Notes: generated by a model not told the origin, from the letters alone. A DNA stretch of 64,000 nucleotides from Antedon bifida (GCA_963402885.1 OY727103.1:17200085-17264084); one strand, 5' to 3'. Shown: positions 11,992-24,064, counted from the first letter of the stretch. A program made the numbers and translations.

Positions 11992-12657
11992 GCATCATTT
12001 TACTGCAGTTACTGCAGTAACCACATTTTGTTTATCTTATATATTGCAGTAGCAAAAATATAGTTGCTGCAAGAACGAAAATGTAGTTGCTGCAGTAACA
12101 AAAATGTAGTTGCTGCAGAAGCAAAAATGTAATTGCTGCAGTAACAAAAATGTAATTGCTGCAGTAACAAAAATGTAATTGCTGCAGAAGCAAAAATGTA
12201 ATTGCTGCAGTAACAAAAATGTAATTGCTGCAGGAACAAAAATGTAATTGCTGCAGTAACAAAAACGTAGTTGCTGCAGTAACAAAAATGTAGTTGCGGC
12301 AGAAGCAAAAATGTAGTTGCTGCAGGAACAAAAATGTAGTTGCTGCAGTAACAAAAATGTAGTTGCTGCAGTAACAAAAATGTAGTTGCTGCAGTAACAA
12401 AAATGTAATTGCTGCAGTAACAAAAATGTAATTGCTGCAGTAACAAAAATGTAGTTGCTGCAGAAACAAAAATGTAATTGCTGCAGTAACAAAAATGTAG
12501 TTGCTGCAGAAGCAAAAATGTAATTGCTGCAGTAACAAAAATGTAATTGCTGCAGGAACAAAAATGTAATTGCTGCAGTAACAAAAATGTAGTTGCTGCA
12601 GTAACAAAAATGTAATTGCTGCAGTAACTGCAGTAGAAAAATTAAATTGTGACATGA
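11992..12657. mobile_element. CTGCAG-type MITE with expanded internal 23-bp array
   Basis: Left end TTTTACTGCAGTTACTGCAG and right end CTGCAGTAACTGCAGTAGAA followed by TTGTGACATGATC are inverted copies of the family terminus. Between them, from about 12,050 to 12,625, lie about 25 tandem units of 23 bp (CTGCAGTAACAAAAATGTA plus RTTG). Variants alternate GTAGTTG/GTAATTG and GTAAC/GAAGC/GGAAC. The related 27,231 element has a single short interior, so the array looks like local expansion of the element's subterminal sequence. Long open frames in three minus-strand frames here are repeat artefacts. Confidence 0.82.
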
Positions 12658-12827
12658 TCTTTTACCATGCACTTGCATCAACTATTTTAAAAGGTTTTTG
12701 TATTGGAACTTAAAATGTTTCTAAAAAAATACCATGGGACAAAAATACAACACATGGTCGCCCTTTACTTCTAACCTACTAGTGTAAGATGGGACTTTGT
12801 TTTTGTGATTTTTTTAAATACCAATAC

Positions 12828-12985
12828 AACCCCTCGTTTGAGAAACCCTTATTTAGAGGACACCCCTATTTAAAGGGACACCCCTATTCAGGTGATACCC
12901 CTATTAAGGGGACACTTTCATGTATAATCATCATCATTTTAGGGTCCCTAAGGTGTCCCTCTAATACGGGTTCTACTGTACTGTA
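12828..12985. repeat. GGGGACAC-family repeat
   Basis: Runs of GAGGACACCCCTATTTAAAG, GGACACCCCTATTCAGG and a GGTGTCCCTCTAATACGGGT end make an inverted-repeat-like unit. Confidence 0.7.
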
Positions 12986-13284
12986 GGTTTTATTACAATA
13001 GTTTTAACGAATTACTTACTTATTTACAACTTTTATTGTGACAAAAGGAGTAGCCAACATTTACAATGCGTACCAACTTCACACCGACACATAACGCAGC
13101 GCTTAGTAGCAAAAATAAAGTTTGAGGTCGTTAGCTTTGATAATCTTAGTGTACACATTTACAAATTCATAAATGAGAAAAATTAGAGATTTAAAATTGC
13201 ATATCAAACAATGGCAAGACAATCCATTCCCACAGGATAATACATGCATAGGGAAAATATACAGGAGAAGAACAAGGAGGGAAA

Positions 13285-13377
13285 CACTATTAAAGGGACA
13301 CAATTAAGTGGACACACCCATTAACAGGACACCATGTTAGGTCCTGAATGTGTCCCTTTAATAGAAGTTCTTACTGT
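13285..13377. repeat. GGGGACAC-family repeat
   Basis: ACTATTAAAGGGACACAATT on the left and TGTCCCTTTAATAGAAGTTC on the right form the family's terminal inverted arms. Confidence 0.7.
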
Positions 13378-13734
13378 AAATGTATCATTTAATATTCAAG
13401 GCAAAACTGGGTTGATACAAGCTCTATCTAATTCTGAATTAATTGGCCTAATTTCAGATTGTTCCTCTCATATTTGTGTCACTTTTGATTAGATTTTGAA
13501 ACGGTAGCCTAGTTACAACTGTATCAATTGTTTTAACAGCTGTTGATGTTTTGTCTGCGCAAAACAATATGTAATATATCAATCTTCCATATAGAAACCA
13601 AATGTAATATTTTATTACATGATGAAATAACATAATATAATAATAATCTAACAGATTAATTAACATATTAGCCTTTAATCATTTAGGCCCAATGTTACAA
13701 TATAGGGACGAACATTATTATTTTGACATAGAGT

Positions 13735-13800
13735 AGAGTACCTTCTTTAGGACACCAATATTCATTACATGGGAGACCTATTAAGGGGGACAATTTTGGT
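13735..13800. repeat. GGGGACAC-family fragment
   Basis: Short left-arm fragment with TAGGACACCAATATTCA and CCTATTAAGGGGGACA. Confidence 0.5.
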
Positions 13801-13933
13801 AGAAATTCTTCTTTTTCCTCCTTTTATGTCCTTTAATTCATTCATGTTTTTTTTTGGACTGAATTAAATAAACAAAATAAGAAAATAAATAAAATTACTG
13901 AGGAGAAATGCATGTTTTAATACGACAGCCAAC

Positions 13934-14020
13934 CTCTAATCAGGGAACATCTCTATTAAGGGGACAATTTGCGGACACCTAAAGGTACAGTTCTTGTGTC
14001 CTTTTAATAGAGATTCATGA
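13934..14020. repeat. GGGGACAC-family repeat
   Basis: Begins CTAATCAGGGAACATC, then CTCTATTAAGGGGACA, and ends TTGTGTCCTTTTAATAGAGA. Confidence 0.65.
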
Positions 14021-14289
14021 CCATAGTATAATAACATAGGCCTAGAGTACTGTAGTGTAATATACATTACATACATATAATATTAAAATGTCATGCTATA
14101 AAGGTCTGTCAGTGGTGTGACATTAAGAGTATAGCATTACACTGTCAAAAACTCAAGGGTACAATTATGAATTTCAAAATAAATATCAAATCTTGTCCAT
14201 CCTTAATTGGCTCATGCATAATCAAAAATAAAACAAGTTAAAATGATTGTTGGTTGTTGTAGAATGTGCAGATAGATAAGGAATCATTT

Positions 14290-14372
14290 TTAAATTATTT
14301 TACTGCAGTAACTACTATGTTCATTTATATAATGCAGTGTACTTACTGCAGTAAAATAAATTTGACATGATC
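14290..14372. mobile_element. Short CTGCAG-type MITE copy
   Basis: TTTTACTGCAGTAACTAC and TTACTGCAGTAAAATAAA with TTTGACATGATC are the two ends, about 40 bp apart. Apparently an internal deletion derivative of the family. Confidence 0.65.
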
Positions 14373-14504
14373 ACTAAACAATATATATAAATATATCTAT
14401 AATTTCCATTTTAATTTATTTGTATCTATATATGTTACAGTATATTTATTATTAATTTTTTTACACCATATTGTTTAACTGGCAATTATACAGAACTCAA
14501 CTTG

Positions 14505-14697
14505 ATTATTTACTGTAATTACTGCAGTAACTACATTGATTTTACTGAAATAACACATGATTTAATTTGTTTCAATGCAGCAAACAAAACAATGATTATG
14601 ATTAGTCAGAAAAAGCTTCCTAAATAATTGTATAAAGAATTTAAAATCAAAATATAGTTACTGCAGCAACTGCAGTAGAATCAGTTTTACATGGTCT
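14505..14697. mobile_element. CTGCAG-type MITE copy
   Basis: The left end ATTACTGCAGTAACTACATT and right end TAGTTACTGCAGCAACTGCA, followed by TTTTACATGGTC, flank about 120 bp of interior. Confidence 0.68.
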
Positions 14698-15037
14698 TTA
14701 TACCAGGTTATTAATCATATCCAAACACTAATGCTAAGTATTAATTAAATTTTGTTTAATTAGTTAGTTACTAATCTCGAGTATTTATGTTTCTTCGATT
14801 TAGTGAATATCTAGTTTGGTTCAACAAATGAACATGTTCTTGTAACCAAGTCACGTCGATGTTTGATCTTTATTTTGTATTAAGTTAATCAATTCGACGG
14901 AAAGGAAAAAAAAAACATTATCGCTTGAACAACAAACATTAAAGGGAAAATTAGATATTTCAGAGAAGAGTAATATCGACAAATCAAATTTAAAAAAAAT
15001 TATAGAAAAAAAAAAAATATATATATATATATATGTC

Positions 15038-15225
15038 TAGGTACGGTATCTAGATTTCTCCAATATCATAGGCATATTCGGTAATACATCACATGTGTTG
15101 CACATGATATCCTATACCATAACATAACAACTCTTAACCTAGCCTTATGATAAAAAAGGCACCACATATGATACACATGAGATGCTGTATTACCAAATAT
15201 TTCTATGATACTGGCCAAATATTGT
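15038..15225. mobile_element. MITE, TACTGTATCT palindromic family
   Basis: GTACGGTATCTAGATTTC, CAATATCATAGGCATATTCG and GTAATACATCACATGTG on the left. CACATATGATACACATGAGA, GCTGTATTACC and TATGATACTGGCC on the right. An (AT)n microsatellite precedes it at 15,015-15,034. Confidence 0.65.
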
Positions 15226-16980
15226 AGAATGTGGAAAAACAGCATTGAGAATATAGGGTGGAAAATACTAAGAAAAGGAGAGAAAAAAAATATAAAACCA
15301 GAATTAAAATGAGATAATACTACAGTAACATGTCATGTTTTATGTTATGGTAATGACCCCATATTGACCTTATAACATGTTGATATGGTACCATAAAAGG
15401 CAGTTGACATTGAATTTTTTTGTACTAAAATAAACATGTTTTATAAGATTTTCCTCATAAACATTCATATAAATCAGTGTTTAGAGTTTGATTAAAGTGG
15501 AAAAGTTTTGGAAATGCAATGGAGAGATGAATTCAAAATTGTCTGACAGAACAATATTTGAAACATCTTATCAATACATCTTGGGAAATATTATGACGAC
15601 GACAACTGAATATAAATATTTGTATTAGAATTCAAAATGGACGAAATCTAGCATTTAATGTTTGCACACTAAGTAGACATAAGGGTGCAATAAGCCGTGC
15701 AACACACAATCCAAGTAATAACAGTTACGAAATAACGCATAACGATGATATACCCTTAATACAACATAGATTGTCCCTCGTGGTGTGCATGACAACTGCG
15801 AATAAACACGCGTGATGAAATACTATACGGACGCACGCTGGATTAAATCTTAAAAGATGAAAATCGCAAAGTGTAAATTCTCGAGGAAATGTGTAAATTC
15901 CAGGTTAAGATATAATAAATCACATTCAAGGTATGGACAATAAATGGAAACGTGAAATTCCTTCGCTAATACGTCTAAATTTTATTTCCAAGGATATGTT
16001 TGTTTACTTTCCTAGGTCACTTCAAATTTTAATTTATTTATTTCCAGTAACCAAACTTCTTCATTATCATATCATGTACATTAATATAATATATGCGCAT
16101 AAAGAAGAATAACTCAACTTTAAAAGGGTTTCTGAATTTTATCTTTACAAATTAAATTATTTATCACATTAAAAAAATATACCTCATGGAAATTTGTTTA
16201 AATTCAAAGCGACAGATGTATTTAGTACATATATTGAAAGAAAAAAATGTTTTTCACAAATCTAGTACTGAGTTTGAGTGATGATTACCGCATGGGACAA
16301 ATTTAAATAAGTGGGTCAAGAAAACCTATGTACAATAAAACATATTTGAATATGAAATATGTATTAAAAATGACAGAATACGGTAAAATATTCATAAAGG
16401 TATGTGCATAGTAATGGCGTGACATAAAAATGCTAAAAATATCTATAAATATTGTAAATGGAATTAATAAAAATAAAATCAATAAATGTTATTTGTTCTA
16501 TATAGTTCGTAAAATATGAGCAACTAGTCGAGCGCAAGTGTGTTGTTGGTTCACTTAGTGAGTACAATTTATGATCCATCAGATAAGTGCCATCTTTTAG
16601 AATATCTTATCTTTTGTTCGAATTACTGAATGTTAAATTTGATCTATTACCACAGAAAAAGTGCCATTTATTATTCTATGAATTGAACAAAATATTTAAC
16701 CGCAAATTTACTCTTATATTTCAAATATTATAACAACCACAACAAAAATGTAAATAGCTGACAGGTTTTACAATGAATTAAGAACATTGTGGCAAATAGG
16801 CGTCATTCTGTAAAAAAATGTGTGATTTATGAATAATGCATAATTCAATATACATGATTAGTATTTGTGAGTAACCACTTTCATTCAAAACATTTTATTA
16901 GTTAAAACATCTACTGGCTAAAATGGCCAAAAAAATATGAAATATTGGTAAATTTCTATTTTACATTTTGCAATATAATG
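15226..16980. other. AT-rich intergenic sequence, nothing recognised
   Basis: No exon-like block, RNA gene or recognised repeat family. Confidence 0.4.
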
Positions 16981-16989
16981 AATACAGTA

Positions 16990-17100
16990 TAGAATCATGT
17001 TCAGGGGACACTTTCGTGTAAATGGAACGAGGGGAAATATACTAGGTTTTAATACTACAGCCTTTGTTGAGTCCTGAAGGTGTCCCCTTAATAGGGGTTC
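16990..17100. repeat. GGGGACAC-family repeat
   Basis: TCAGGGGACACTTTCGTG at left and GGTGTCCCCTTAATAGGGGT at right. It directly abuts the 150-bp tandem array. Confidence 0.7.
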
Positions 17101-17106
17101 TTTCAC

Positions 17107-17872
17107 TTATAAGAATATTTTTTTAAAACAGGATAAGGAAGGTTGCACAAAAACCTTTTTTTCCATAATTTTTTTTTTCCAAATTGAAACTTTGTTAAAT
17201 GTTGGGAAAAGAGATGAATGATCATGTGATATATCATCACATGATATATCACATGTGCATATTCTTGGAAAACAGGATAAGGTAGGTTGCACAAAAACCT
17301 TTTTTTTCCATAATTTTTTTTTTTCCAAATTGAAACTTAATTTTGTTAAATGTTGGGAAAAGAGATGAATGATCATGTGACATATCATCACATGATATAT
17401 CACATGTGCATATTCTAGGAAAACAGGATAAGGTAGGTTGCACAAAAACCTTTTTTTTCCATAATTTTTTTTTTCCAAATTGAAACTTAATTTTGTTAAA
17501 TGTTGGTAAAAGAGATGAATGATCATGTGACATATAATCACATGATATATCACATGTGCATATTCTTGGAAAACAGGATAAGGTAGGTTGCACAAAAACC
17601 TTTTTTTTCCATAATTTGTTTTTTCCAAATTGAAACTTAATTTTGTTAAATGTTGGGAAAAGAGATGAATGATCATGTGACATATCATCACATGATATAT
17701 CACATGTGCATATTCTTGGAAAACAGGATAAGGAAGGTTGCACAAAAACCTTTTTTTTCCATAATTTTTTTTTTCCAAATTGAAACTTAATTTTGTTACA
17801 TGTTGGTAAAAGAGATGAATGATCATGTGACATGTAATCACATGATATATCACATGTGCATATTCTTGGAAC
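17107..17872. repeat. 150-bp tandem array, five copies
   Basis: Each unit begins AAAACAGGATAAGGTAGGTT, then GCACAAAAACC, poly-T/poly-A tracts, TTGTTAAATGTTGGGAAAAG, and a palindrome-rich end (ATCATGTGACATATCATCAC, ATGATATATCACATGTGCAT). Spacing of GGTTGCACAAAAACC is 144, 151, 150 and 150 bp. Copies differ by few bases, so amplification is recent. The 150-nt period keeps minus-strand frames open (up to 248 residues) without any known domain. I treat that as an artefact. Confidence 0.9.
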
Positions 17873-18062
17873 TCTAACTGCTTCTGGCTCCAGTTTCTAT
17901 TTGAATTGTCCCTTTGGTCAAATGCAAATCAAAAAGGAAACATTTTCTAGACGAGACCTGTTTATGTAAATGAATTATCACATCATTAACACGGCTTAGT
18001 TTGTTGTATGTACAGGCTTAAAGTTTTTAAATACAAAATTACAAAACAGGTTAAAGAGCTAG

Positions 18063-18111
18063 CAAAATGTCGTTTACTGCAGTAACTGCAGTAGAATAAT
18101 TTTCACATGGA
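18063..18111. mobile_element. CTGCAG-type MITE right end
   Basis: TTTACTGCAGTAACTGCAGT with AGAATAATTTTCACATGG. GGTTAAAGAGCTAGC just upstream matches the interior of the 23,033 copy in reverse, but a left terminus was not found. Confidence 0.6.
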
Positions 18112-19190
18112 TATACATTTACCTAAAACCAGACACATTGTCTACAAATACTACCAGTAATTATTAATTACATAGGAAGGGATGATTTTATGATCACATG
18201 TTGTTTACAATATTAATAATTTTAACTATGAAACTTAATGCGTTTCAATCAAATATGACATTAATGGGAATAATATGTAGTTTTATTAAATAAATTTGCC
18301 AATTTTTTTAAGTTGAGTCATTTGAGGTTAAATAGAATTGCCATATAATAATTAATTATCATAAATAATTTCTATTAATAACTGACATGACTGTCTTAGT
18401 TCTATGTTTATCTTAACAGTAAAAACAAAATTAGGGGACCTCAATAATCAGAGTGTCCCCCGAATTAAGTTTGGCCTCATTTGTTTAATGGGATATAGCA
18501 GGGTGGGGGTCTGAGGTGTAGCACTTGGGTCACACACTTCCCACAAGCAAAACTATCCTTACAAACTAAATTTTGATATCTATTTTTAACATGCTATAAA
18601 TATTCCTATCCTAATTATTCTTATTATCTCATTTAGAAAAACCTAGATTTGCCCTGAATAGATGTAAATAAACACATAATCAGCTAGTTTTATAGTTTAA
18701 AAAAAATAATAATAGGGAAGTTGCACTGATTTCGGATGACATTCAAAATAGTGAACTTTGTTTTAGGACAGTAGACAAATAACAACATAAAATTTATAAA
18801 ATCCAGTCCAAATAATGTACACAACCATGAATGCCTGGCTTATACACACACAAAGATTAATATTTTGTATAAATTACTGTCCCAAAATGAAAGTTTGATA
18901 ATATCATGCCAGATGACATTAGCAACTAATGATTTACAAAGCATAGTTTAGTTGTGAAGTCACACATTATAACAACATGAGATAATAGCATTTTACATTT
19001 CATTGAAATGAACAATGGGTAACAACATCAGTATTGTCTCCATATGGTTTGAAACGTTTAGAAAAAAAAGATACAAACTAAGCGAAGAGTTATTACTATA
19101 ATTGTGTTTATGTCATGTTTTCAAAGGTAAGTACAGTACATCACAAACTCTTAGTAAGATTAAGAAAGATAAAAAGCAGGTCTGACATAC
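18112..19190. other. AT-rich sequence, little recognised
   Basis: Apart from a short GGGGACAC-family fragment at about 18,433-18,475 (TTAGGGGACCTCAATAATCA, GAGTGTCCCCCGAATTA), nothing is recognised. Confidence 0.4.
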
Positions 19191-19192
19191 AA

Positions 19193-19475
19193 TCCTCTTT
19201 TGGGACACCTCTATTCAAGGGACACCGCTATTAATGGGACACCTCTATTGAGGGAACACCTCTATTCAGAGGACATCCTAATTCAGGGGACACCTCTATT
19301 CAGTGGACACTCCTATTCGTGGGACATCCTAATTCAGTGGACATCGTTATTCAGGGGACACTTCTATTCAGGAGACACCTCTATTCAGGGGCCACCTCTA
19401 TTCAAAGGACACTTTTTATCACTATGCCTTAAGGGGACACTTTGTTCCTAAAAGTTTCAACTTAAATAGAGGTTC
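19193..19475. repeat. GGGGACAC element with tandem expansion
   Basis: About 12 consecutive units of 17-19 bp (GGGACACCTCTATTCAG and variants), ending in AAGGGGACACTTTGTTCC and AATAGAGGTTCTACT, the usual element end. Single-copy relatives elsewhere suggest the arm was amplified in place. Confidence 0.85.
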
Positions 19476-20285
19476 TACTTTAATAAAATAAATATATTTG
19501 CATAAGCAGGTCTCGGTTAGATGGGGGAATAGGGGAGGAGAGTAGAGCCGACAAAGGTAAACATTATCACAAATTTAAAATCATATCTACCGCAAATTTC
19601 AAAATAACCGCAAATGTTGAACACCTTTGATTGCATGCAAATGTATAAAAAAAAAAATATGTAAAATCATGTGCGAGTGGGAAGACCTATAAGACTTGAA
19701 TACAAGCAGAATAAAAGTGCAATAGTGAAACAGAGAGATAAACCTACTACAGAATTTTATCAACAAACAAAACTAATTAAAATTGGTGTGCGTGATGAAA
19801 ACAAAACAGTATAGGTTGTAAAAAGTCAAATATAAAGGCTATGTTTCATTTTCTAAACCAACCACGCTGACAAGACCAAAACCACTGACTAAAATACCAA
19901 GATATAACAAATAACAATAGTATAATTGTCCATAATCCAGGCTGATAGCTTGGTTCACGAAAACAATGTGTGAAAACGCTATTAGGAGATTCCTCACTTA
20001 ATACACGTGTGATGTCAACGTCGCGAGGATAATGAATACCACAATTTTAGACACTTTATCATAATTATCACGGCATTACCACTGTGTAACAGACAAACTA
20101 AAAGTGTGACATGATAATTATAACAATAGGTAATTTGTGGATATCACAAGTTGATGTATCTTATTTGAGGTCAGTGACCAAGGAGGTGGATAGCGATTAT
20201 ATTGACCTTTATACAAAGCGGCAAAGAAAACAAATCAACCAGAATAACGATGACGACGCAGAAGCTACGCATTGATGCGAAAAAA
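19476..20285. other. AT-rich sequence, nothing recognised
   Basis: No gene or known repeat recognised. An isolated CpG-containing stretch at about 20,000-20,035 has no further support as a regulatory site. Confidence 0.35.
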
Positions 20286-20289
20286 ACAT

Positions 20290-20492
20290 TAAAATGTTCA
20301 CTTAATAGGCGTGTCCCCTGATTAGGGGTTGGCCATGAGGGGTGTCGTCTGAAGAGAGGTGTCACATGAAGAGAGGTGTCCCCTGAAAAGGGGTGTCTCC
20401 TGAATAGGGGTGTCTCCTGAAGAGGGGTGTCTCCTGAAGAGGTGTGTCCCCTGAAGAGGGGTGTCTCCTGAAGGAGTGCCCGAAGGAGGAGT
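20290..20492. repeat. GGGGACAC element with tandem expansion (opposite orientation)
   Basis: Begins GTGTCCCCTGATTAGGGGTT and GGCC, then about nine tandem units like GGTGTCTCCTGAAGAGG. The orientation is opposite to the array at 19,193. Confidence 0.83.
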
Positions 20493-21020
20493 TCTATTTT
20501 ATTACACATGTTTCGCTTTCCATAACTTGTTTTGATATTTATACACTATAGAAACAAAATCTCAAATATATAAATAGGTAAGTTAAATTAATTAATTTTC
20601 AATTTCATTAATTTAAAAAGTTAATTACAATGGACAAAGCAAAAGTATTTGTTATAATAAATACAAAATTGCTTCTATTTTCAAGGAATAATTCAAAAAG
20701 AAAACAATACAATTAAAATTTATTGCATACAAAAATTGTTGTTATTCAAATAGTTCTTTTATGATTTATGTTCTGATATGCCTTTTTTTTTTATTATTAA
20801 ACAATGTAAAAACAAGATGAAAGCAAGGTGAACAACCTATAGTTCAATAACATATATATTGGATGTTAATTAAGAATTCTTACAGGAATCTAATATTGAC
20901 AAAACTTGAAAATCAAAAAGCAATAAACATGATTTCACTTTCTATTTCCGGTGGATCATATTAGATATTAGGTAATTTCTAACACAAACAATTATGTTAC
21001 AAATATCTAGTGGGTTGCCT
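20493..21020. other. AT-rich sequence, nothing recognised
   Basis: No gene or repeat family recognised. Confidence 0.35.
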
Positions 21021-21024
21021 TTCA

Positions 21025-21515
21025 GTGTAACCCATATTAAGGGACACCTTCGGGAAAGTGTCCCCTTAACAGGAATGTCCCCTACAAATTGGGCATAAAA
21101 GTGTTTCCATAATTATCTATCCATTGAATATTGTTGTCTCATAGAAAGAATTCTACTGAACTCGCCAAGTGTCCCCTTTAATACCGACCCAACAAAGTGT
21201 CCCCTTAATAGGGATGTCCCCTAAATACCAATGGGGCATAGCGTTAAAACACATACAGTATTTTGTTTCAATATGATTGTCTCATAGAATGAGAACTCGG
21301 CAAGTGTCCCCTAATAGGAATGAAGTGTTACAACCTTTGGTTAAAACATACAGTATACTTCCTTTTGTTCATTAAACAGGAAAGTCTTTCCTAATAATGG
21401 TGTCTCCCAAAAAAGGGGCTAACATATATTGTCCCTTGTTTGTTTTGTGGGAAAGTGTCATCTTAATAGGGGTGTTACCCTGAATATGGTGTCCAATAGG
21501 AGGGAGTTATACTGT
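21025..21515. repeat. Cluster of GGGGACAC-family units
   Basis: Repeated AAGTGTCCCCTTAATAGGGA and TGTCCCCTAAATA, AGTGTTAYAACC and TTTGTTCATTAAACAGGAAA/CTCATAGAATGAGAA modules recur about every 100-150 bp. The region looks like several tandem or nested copies of the element. Confidence 0.75.
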
Positions 21516-22030
21516 AGTAGTATTGGAGAGACCTTTTTAACCATGATTGGAAGGATATTGAAGGATTAAAGAGCTGGAAATCTTTTCTGTGAAATAATAA
21601 TAAAAGCCTGTATGATGTAATTAGTACATTTGAATGACAAATGTATAGCATAATTATTATGCATCTGGGTTTATGTGATGAATTGGATATTTGAAATTAG
21701 CATAGAAATTAGTTATTTAATATTATTCTGACCTAATTGTGGTAATATTGTTAAATAGTCTGTGTGTTACAGATAATAAATAGCACTAATTTAGTTAAGA
21801 ATGTCGGTATTTTATTTATCAGAATATGGTTTCGCTACAACTTTAATAAGTAGAGCGTCGTGAAAACGAAACATTGGCATTCGATTCGTCGGACCGGAAC
21901 AGGTGTGAAAGACCCTTAATGCAATTATTTAGCAAGCTTTTTCCTAGTTTATCATAAACATTGTTATCATACTGATTGCCTCATAAACCTCTACATTGAA
22001 ACATTACTTAATATCATATGCTATTGAAGT
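21516..22030. other. AT-rich sequence, nothing recognised
   Basis: No gene or repeat family recognised. Confidence 0.35.
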
Positions 22031-22032
22031 AT

Positions 22033-22082
22033 CAAAAATGTTATTACTGCAGTAACTGCAGTAAAATAAATTTAACATGATC
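22033..22082. mobile_element. CTGCAG-type MITE right end
   Basis: GTTATTACTGCAGTAACTGC followed by AGTAAAATAAATTTAACATGATC. The corresponding left end was not identified upstream. Confidence 0.55.
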
Positions 22083-22660
22083 CTCAAGTCAATAGAATAC
22101 AGATATCCATTATTAATATCAATTGCATATTTAGAATGATTAAAAACAATAAACTAGTATAATATTTTCACATCACAAAATAACTATAGAATAATTTTTC
22201 AACTGTTATAGTAATAACATCTGAAAAAGTATACTTTAACGTACGCAATAAATATCAAATATCTAGAAATAAAACATAATTCCATAAACTAAATAGAAAT
22301 AATATACAGCAAATAATCAGAGACAATGGGAATAATCTGTAATTAGTATGGCAATATCAGATAGCTAAACCAACTGTATATTGGCCTATGAATATACAAT
22401 ACAATATCTGAATTCTACTGTTTCAAATGCATGCATTTTTACAGCTACCTAGGGAGTTAAAATACATCTTTCGCATGTTACTAATGCATAATGATAATCC
22501 CTAGCAACACAAATAAAGCCATTTATTTAGAATGAACTATTTTGGATGTAATCAGTATACGAAAGTCAATTTCTGTAGTCATTAGGAAAATCATGATTTA
22601 AACAAAATCAATGCTACTGTAAAAAATACAAAGGAAATGCAAAGAAGTCACCTAGACACC
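22083..22660. other. AT-rich sequence, nothing recognised
   Basis: No gene or repeat family recognised. Confidence 0.35.
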
Positions 22661-22663
22661 ATT

Positions 22664-22914
22664 AAGGCCCATTTACACTACGACGATAACGATCGACGAT
22701 AAATAGACAATACATAAAACAAAAGAAATATAAACACTTTTCATTCTAGAACTGACATCATGATTAGTAAGAGCAATAATATCGTGACAATACTAAATAA
22801 CTATCCTATAGTTCTAGAACGAAACCCTTTCTAATTTCTTTTGTTTTATGTAAAAAAAATGCATGCTTATATATTTATCGTCGATCGTTATCATCCTAGT
22901 GTAAATGGGCCTTT
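22664..22914. mobile_element. MITE, TIR AAGGCCCATTTACACTA
   Basis: Left AAGGCCCATTTACACTACGA and right TAGTGTAAATGGGCCTT are perfect inverted ends. Inner inverted blocks continue: GATAACGATCGACGATAAAT with ATTTATCGTCGATCGTTATC, and AAACAAAAGAAAT with ATTTCTTTTGTTTTAT. So most of the 251 bp folds on itself. Flanking TTA/TTTA suggests a short A/T target duplication. Confidence 0.88.
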
Positions 22915-23032
22915 ACCATTTCCAAAAGTGTTGTAAAATTAAGTCAAATATACTTGAATCTAAAAACTATTATAAATAATGTTTGTATTGGTAAATGGTC
23001 AACACATTTTTTTTTTTTTATTCTGTTTAGGA

Positions 23033-23130
23033 ACCATGTGAAAAATATTCTACTGCAGTTACTGCAGTAACTACATTTTGTTTACTCTTTAACCTGTTTA
23101 TAGTTAGTAAGCTAAGCTTGGATTATTGCA
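23033..23130. mobile_element. CTGCAG-type MITE left end
   Basis: CATGTGAAAAATATTCTACTG, then CAGTTACTGCAGTAACTAC and CTTTAACCTG. GTAAGCTAAGCTTGGATTA and TTGCAGTGTCTGC resemble the interior of the 27,231 copy. No right end found nearby. Confidence 0.6.
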
Positions 23131-23670
23131 GTGTCTGCTTTGAACATTTTCTAATGTTTATAATTTAGTTTTAATGTATGTAATAGGTTTCATAATAAAT
23201 AAACATTTTGGTTTGGTTTTGCTTTTGATGTTTGTACAGAATACTTTCACAAAATATAAAAGTGGATAAAGTGTTTGACCTAGGCTTATGTACTTGAAAC
23301 GCTGCACAGTGGGTGGGGCCTATGGCGTATATGATTGGCATTGGTATTGTAGATAAACGTATGTGATGCATGGGATAGAGTAAAAAAAAATTCTGATGAT
23401 TGTTTTAAAAACAGATAAAATAAACATGTTTAAAACATAAAGAAAATACATCATATTCATTTATTTCATATTCAACAGCAACTCACAACTATAAAAAGAA
23501 TGCGTGATATTTTATTTGTCTTATTATTAAAATAATTATAATGAAGATTATTTAAAAATTCCCTGCAAATTAAAAATAGGTCCCTGGAAGCGAAGCAATT
23601 TATACATTGCATTATGGGATATTTGTAAGAGGAGAATTCTGGGTAAAACATGATCCCAAGACAACAATAC

Positions 23671-23721
23671 TAAAGCTCTGGTCTACACTATTATACTTTA
23701 AGTGGCAAAAAACGTGTTATC
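23671..23721. mobile_element. Partial TCTACACTAT-TIR MITE
   Basis: TAAAGCTCTGGTCTACACTA, then GTGGCAAAAAACGTGTTAT. Only the left part is present. Confidence 0.55.
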
Positions 23722-23820
23722 TTCACCAGCAGCTAGTTGACAAACCAATCAACATTGCTTCCACAAATTCATCATGGTGTAAGTACTTACAAAAGCGACA
23801 GAAAGCCTTCAGCTAATTCT

Positions 23821-24013
23821 CAGTACTGTATCTTTAATTGTCCAGTATCATAGGCAAATTCTGTAATACAGTGTTACATATGTACCACATGTGATGCCTG
23901 TATCATGGGCTATAAGCGTAATCTTAACATAATACAGGTGCCAATACATATGTGGTACTGTATTTAGAATTTTCATATGATACTGGATGGTAATGCTATA
24001 TGTGGAGATACAT
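23821..24013. mobile_element. MITE, TACTGTATCT palindromic family (good copy)
   Basis: Begins TCAGTACTGTATCTTTAATTG and ends TGTGGAGATACATTACAGA, which are inverted versions of each other. Inside are CCAGTATCATAGGCAAATTC, TACAGTGTTACATATGT, CACATGTGATGCCTGTATCA and a mirrored right half. The copy at 60,467 shares the same ends. Confidence 0.8.
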
Positions 24014-24064
24014 TACAGAGAATCAGGTGATAACACTGGATCGTCATAGAAACATTTCGATAAC

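Noticed and set aside
12009-12681. Three overlapping minus-strand open frames of 191-214 codons rich in LLQQLHFCYCSNYIF
   Set aside because: They are frame-shifted readings of the 23-bp minisatellite inside a MITE; all three frames are equally open, which a gene would not show.
17107-17853. 248-codon and 194-codon minus-strand open frames
   Set aside because: The 150-bp tandem unit has a period divisible by three and happens to lack stops. The two frames overlap each other and no domain is recognisable.
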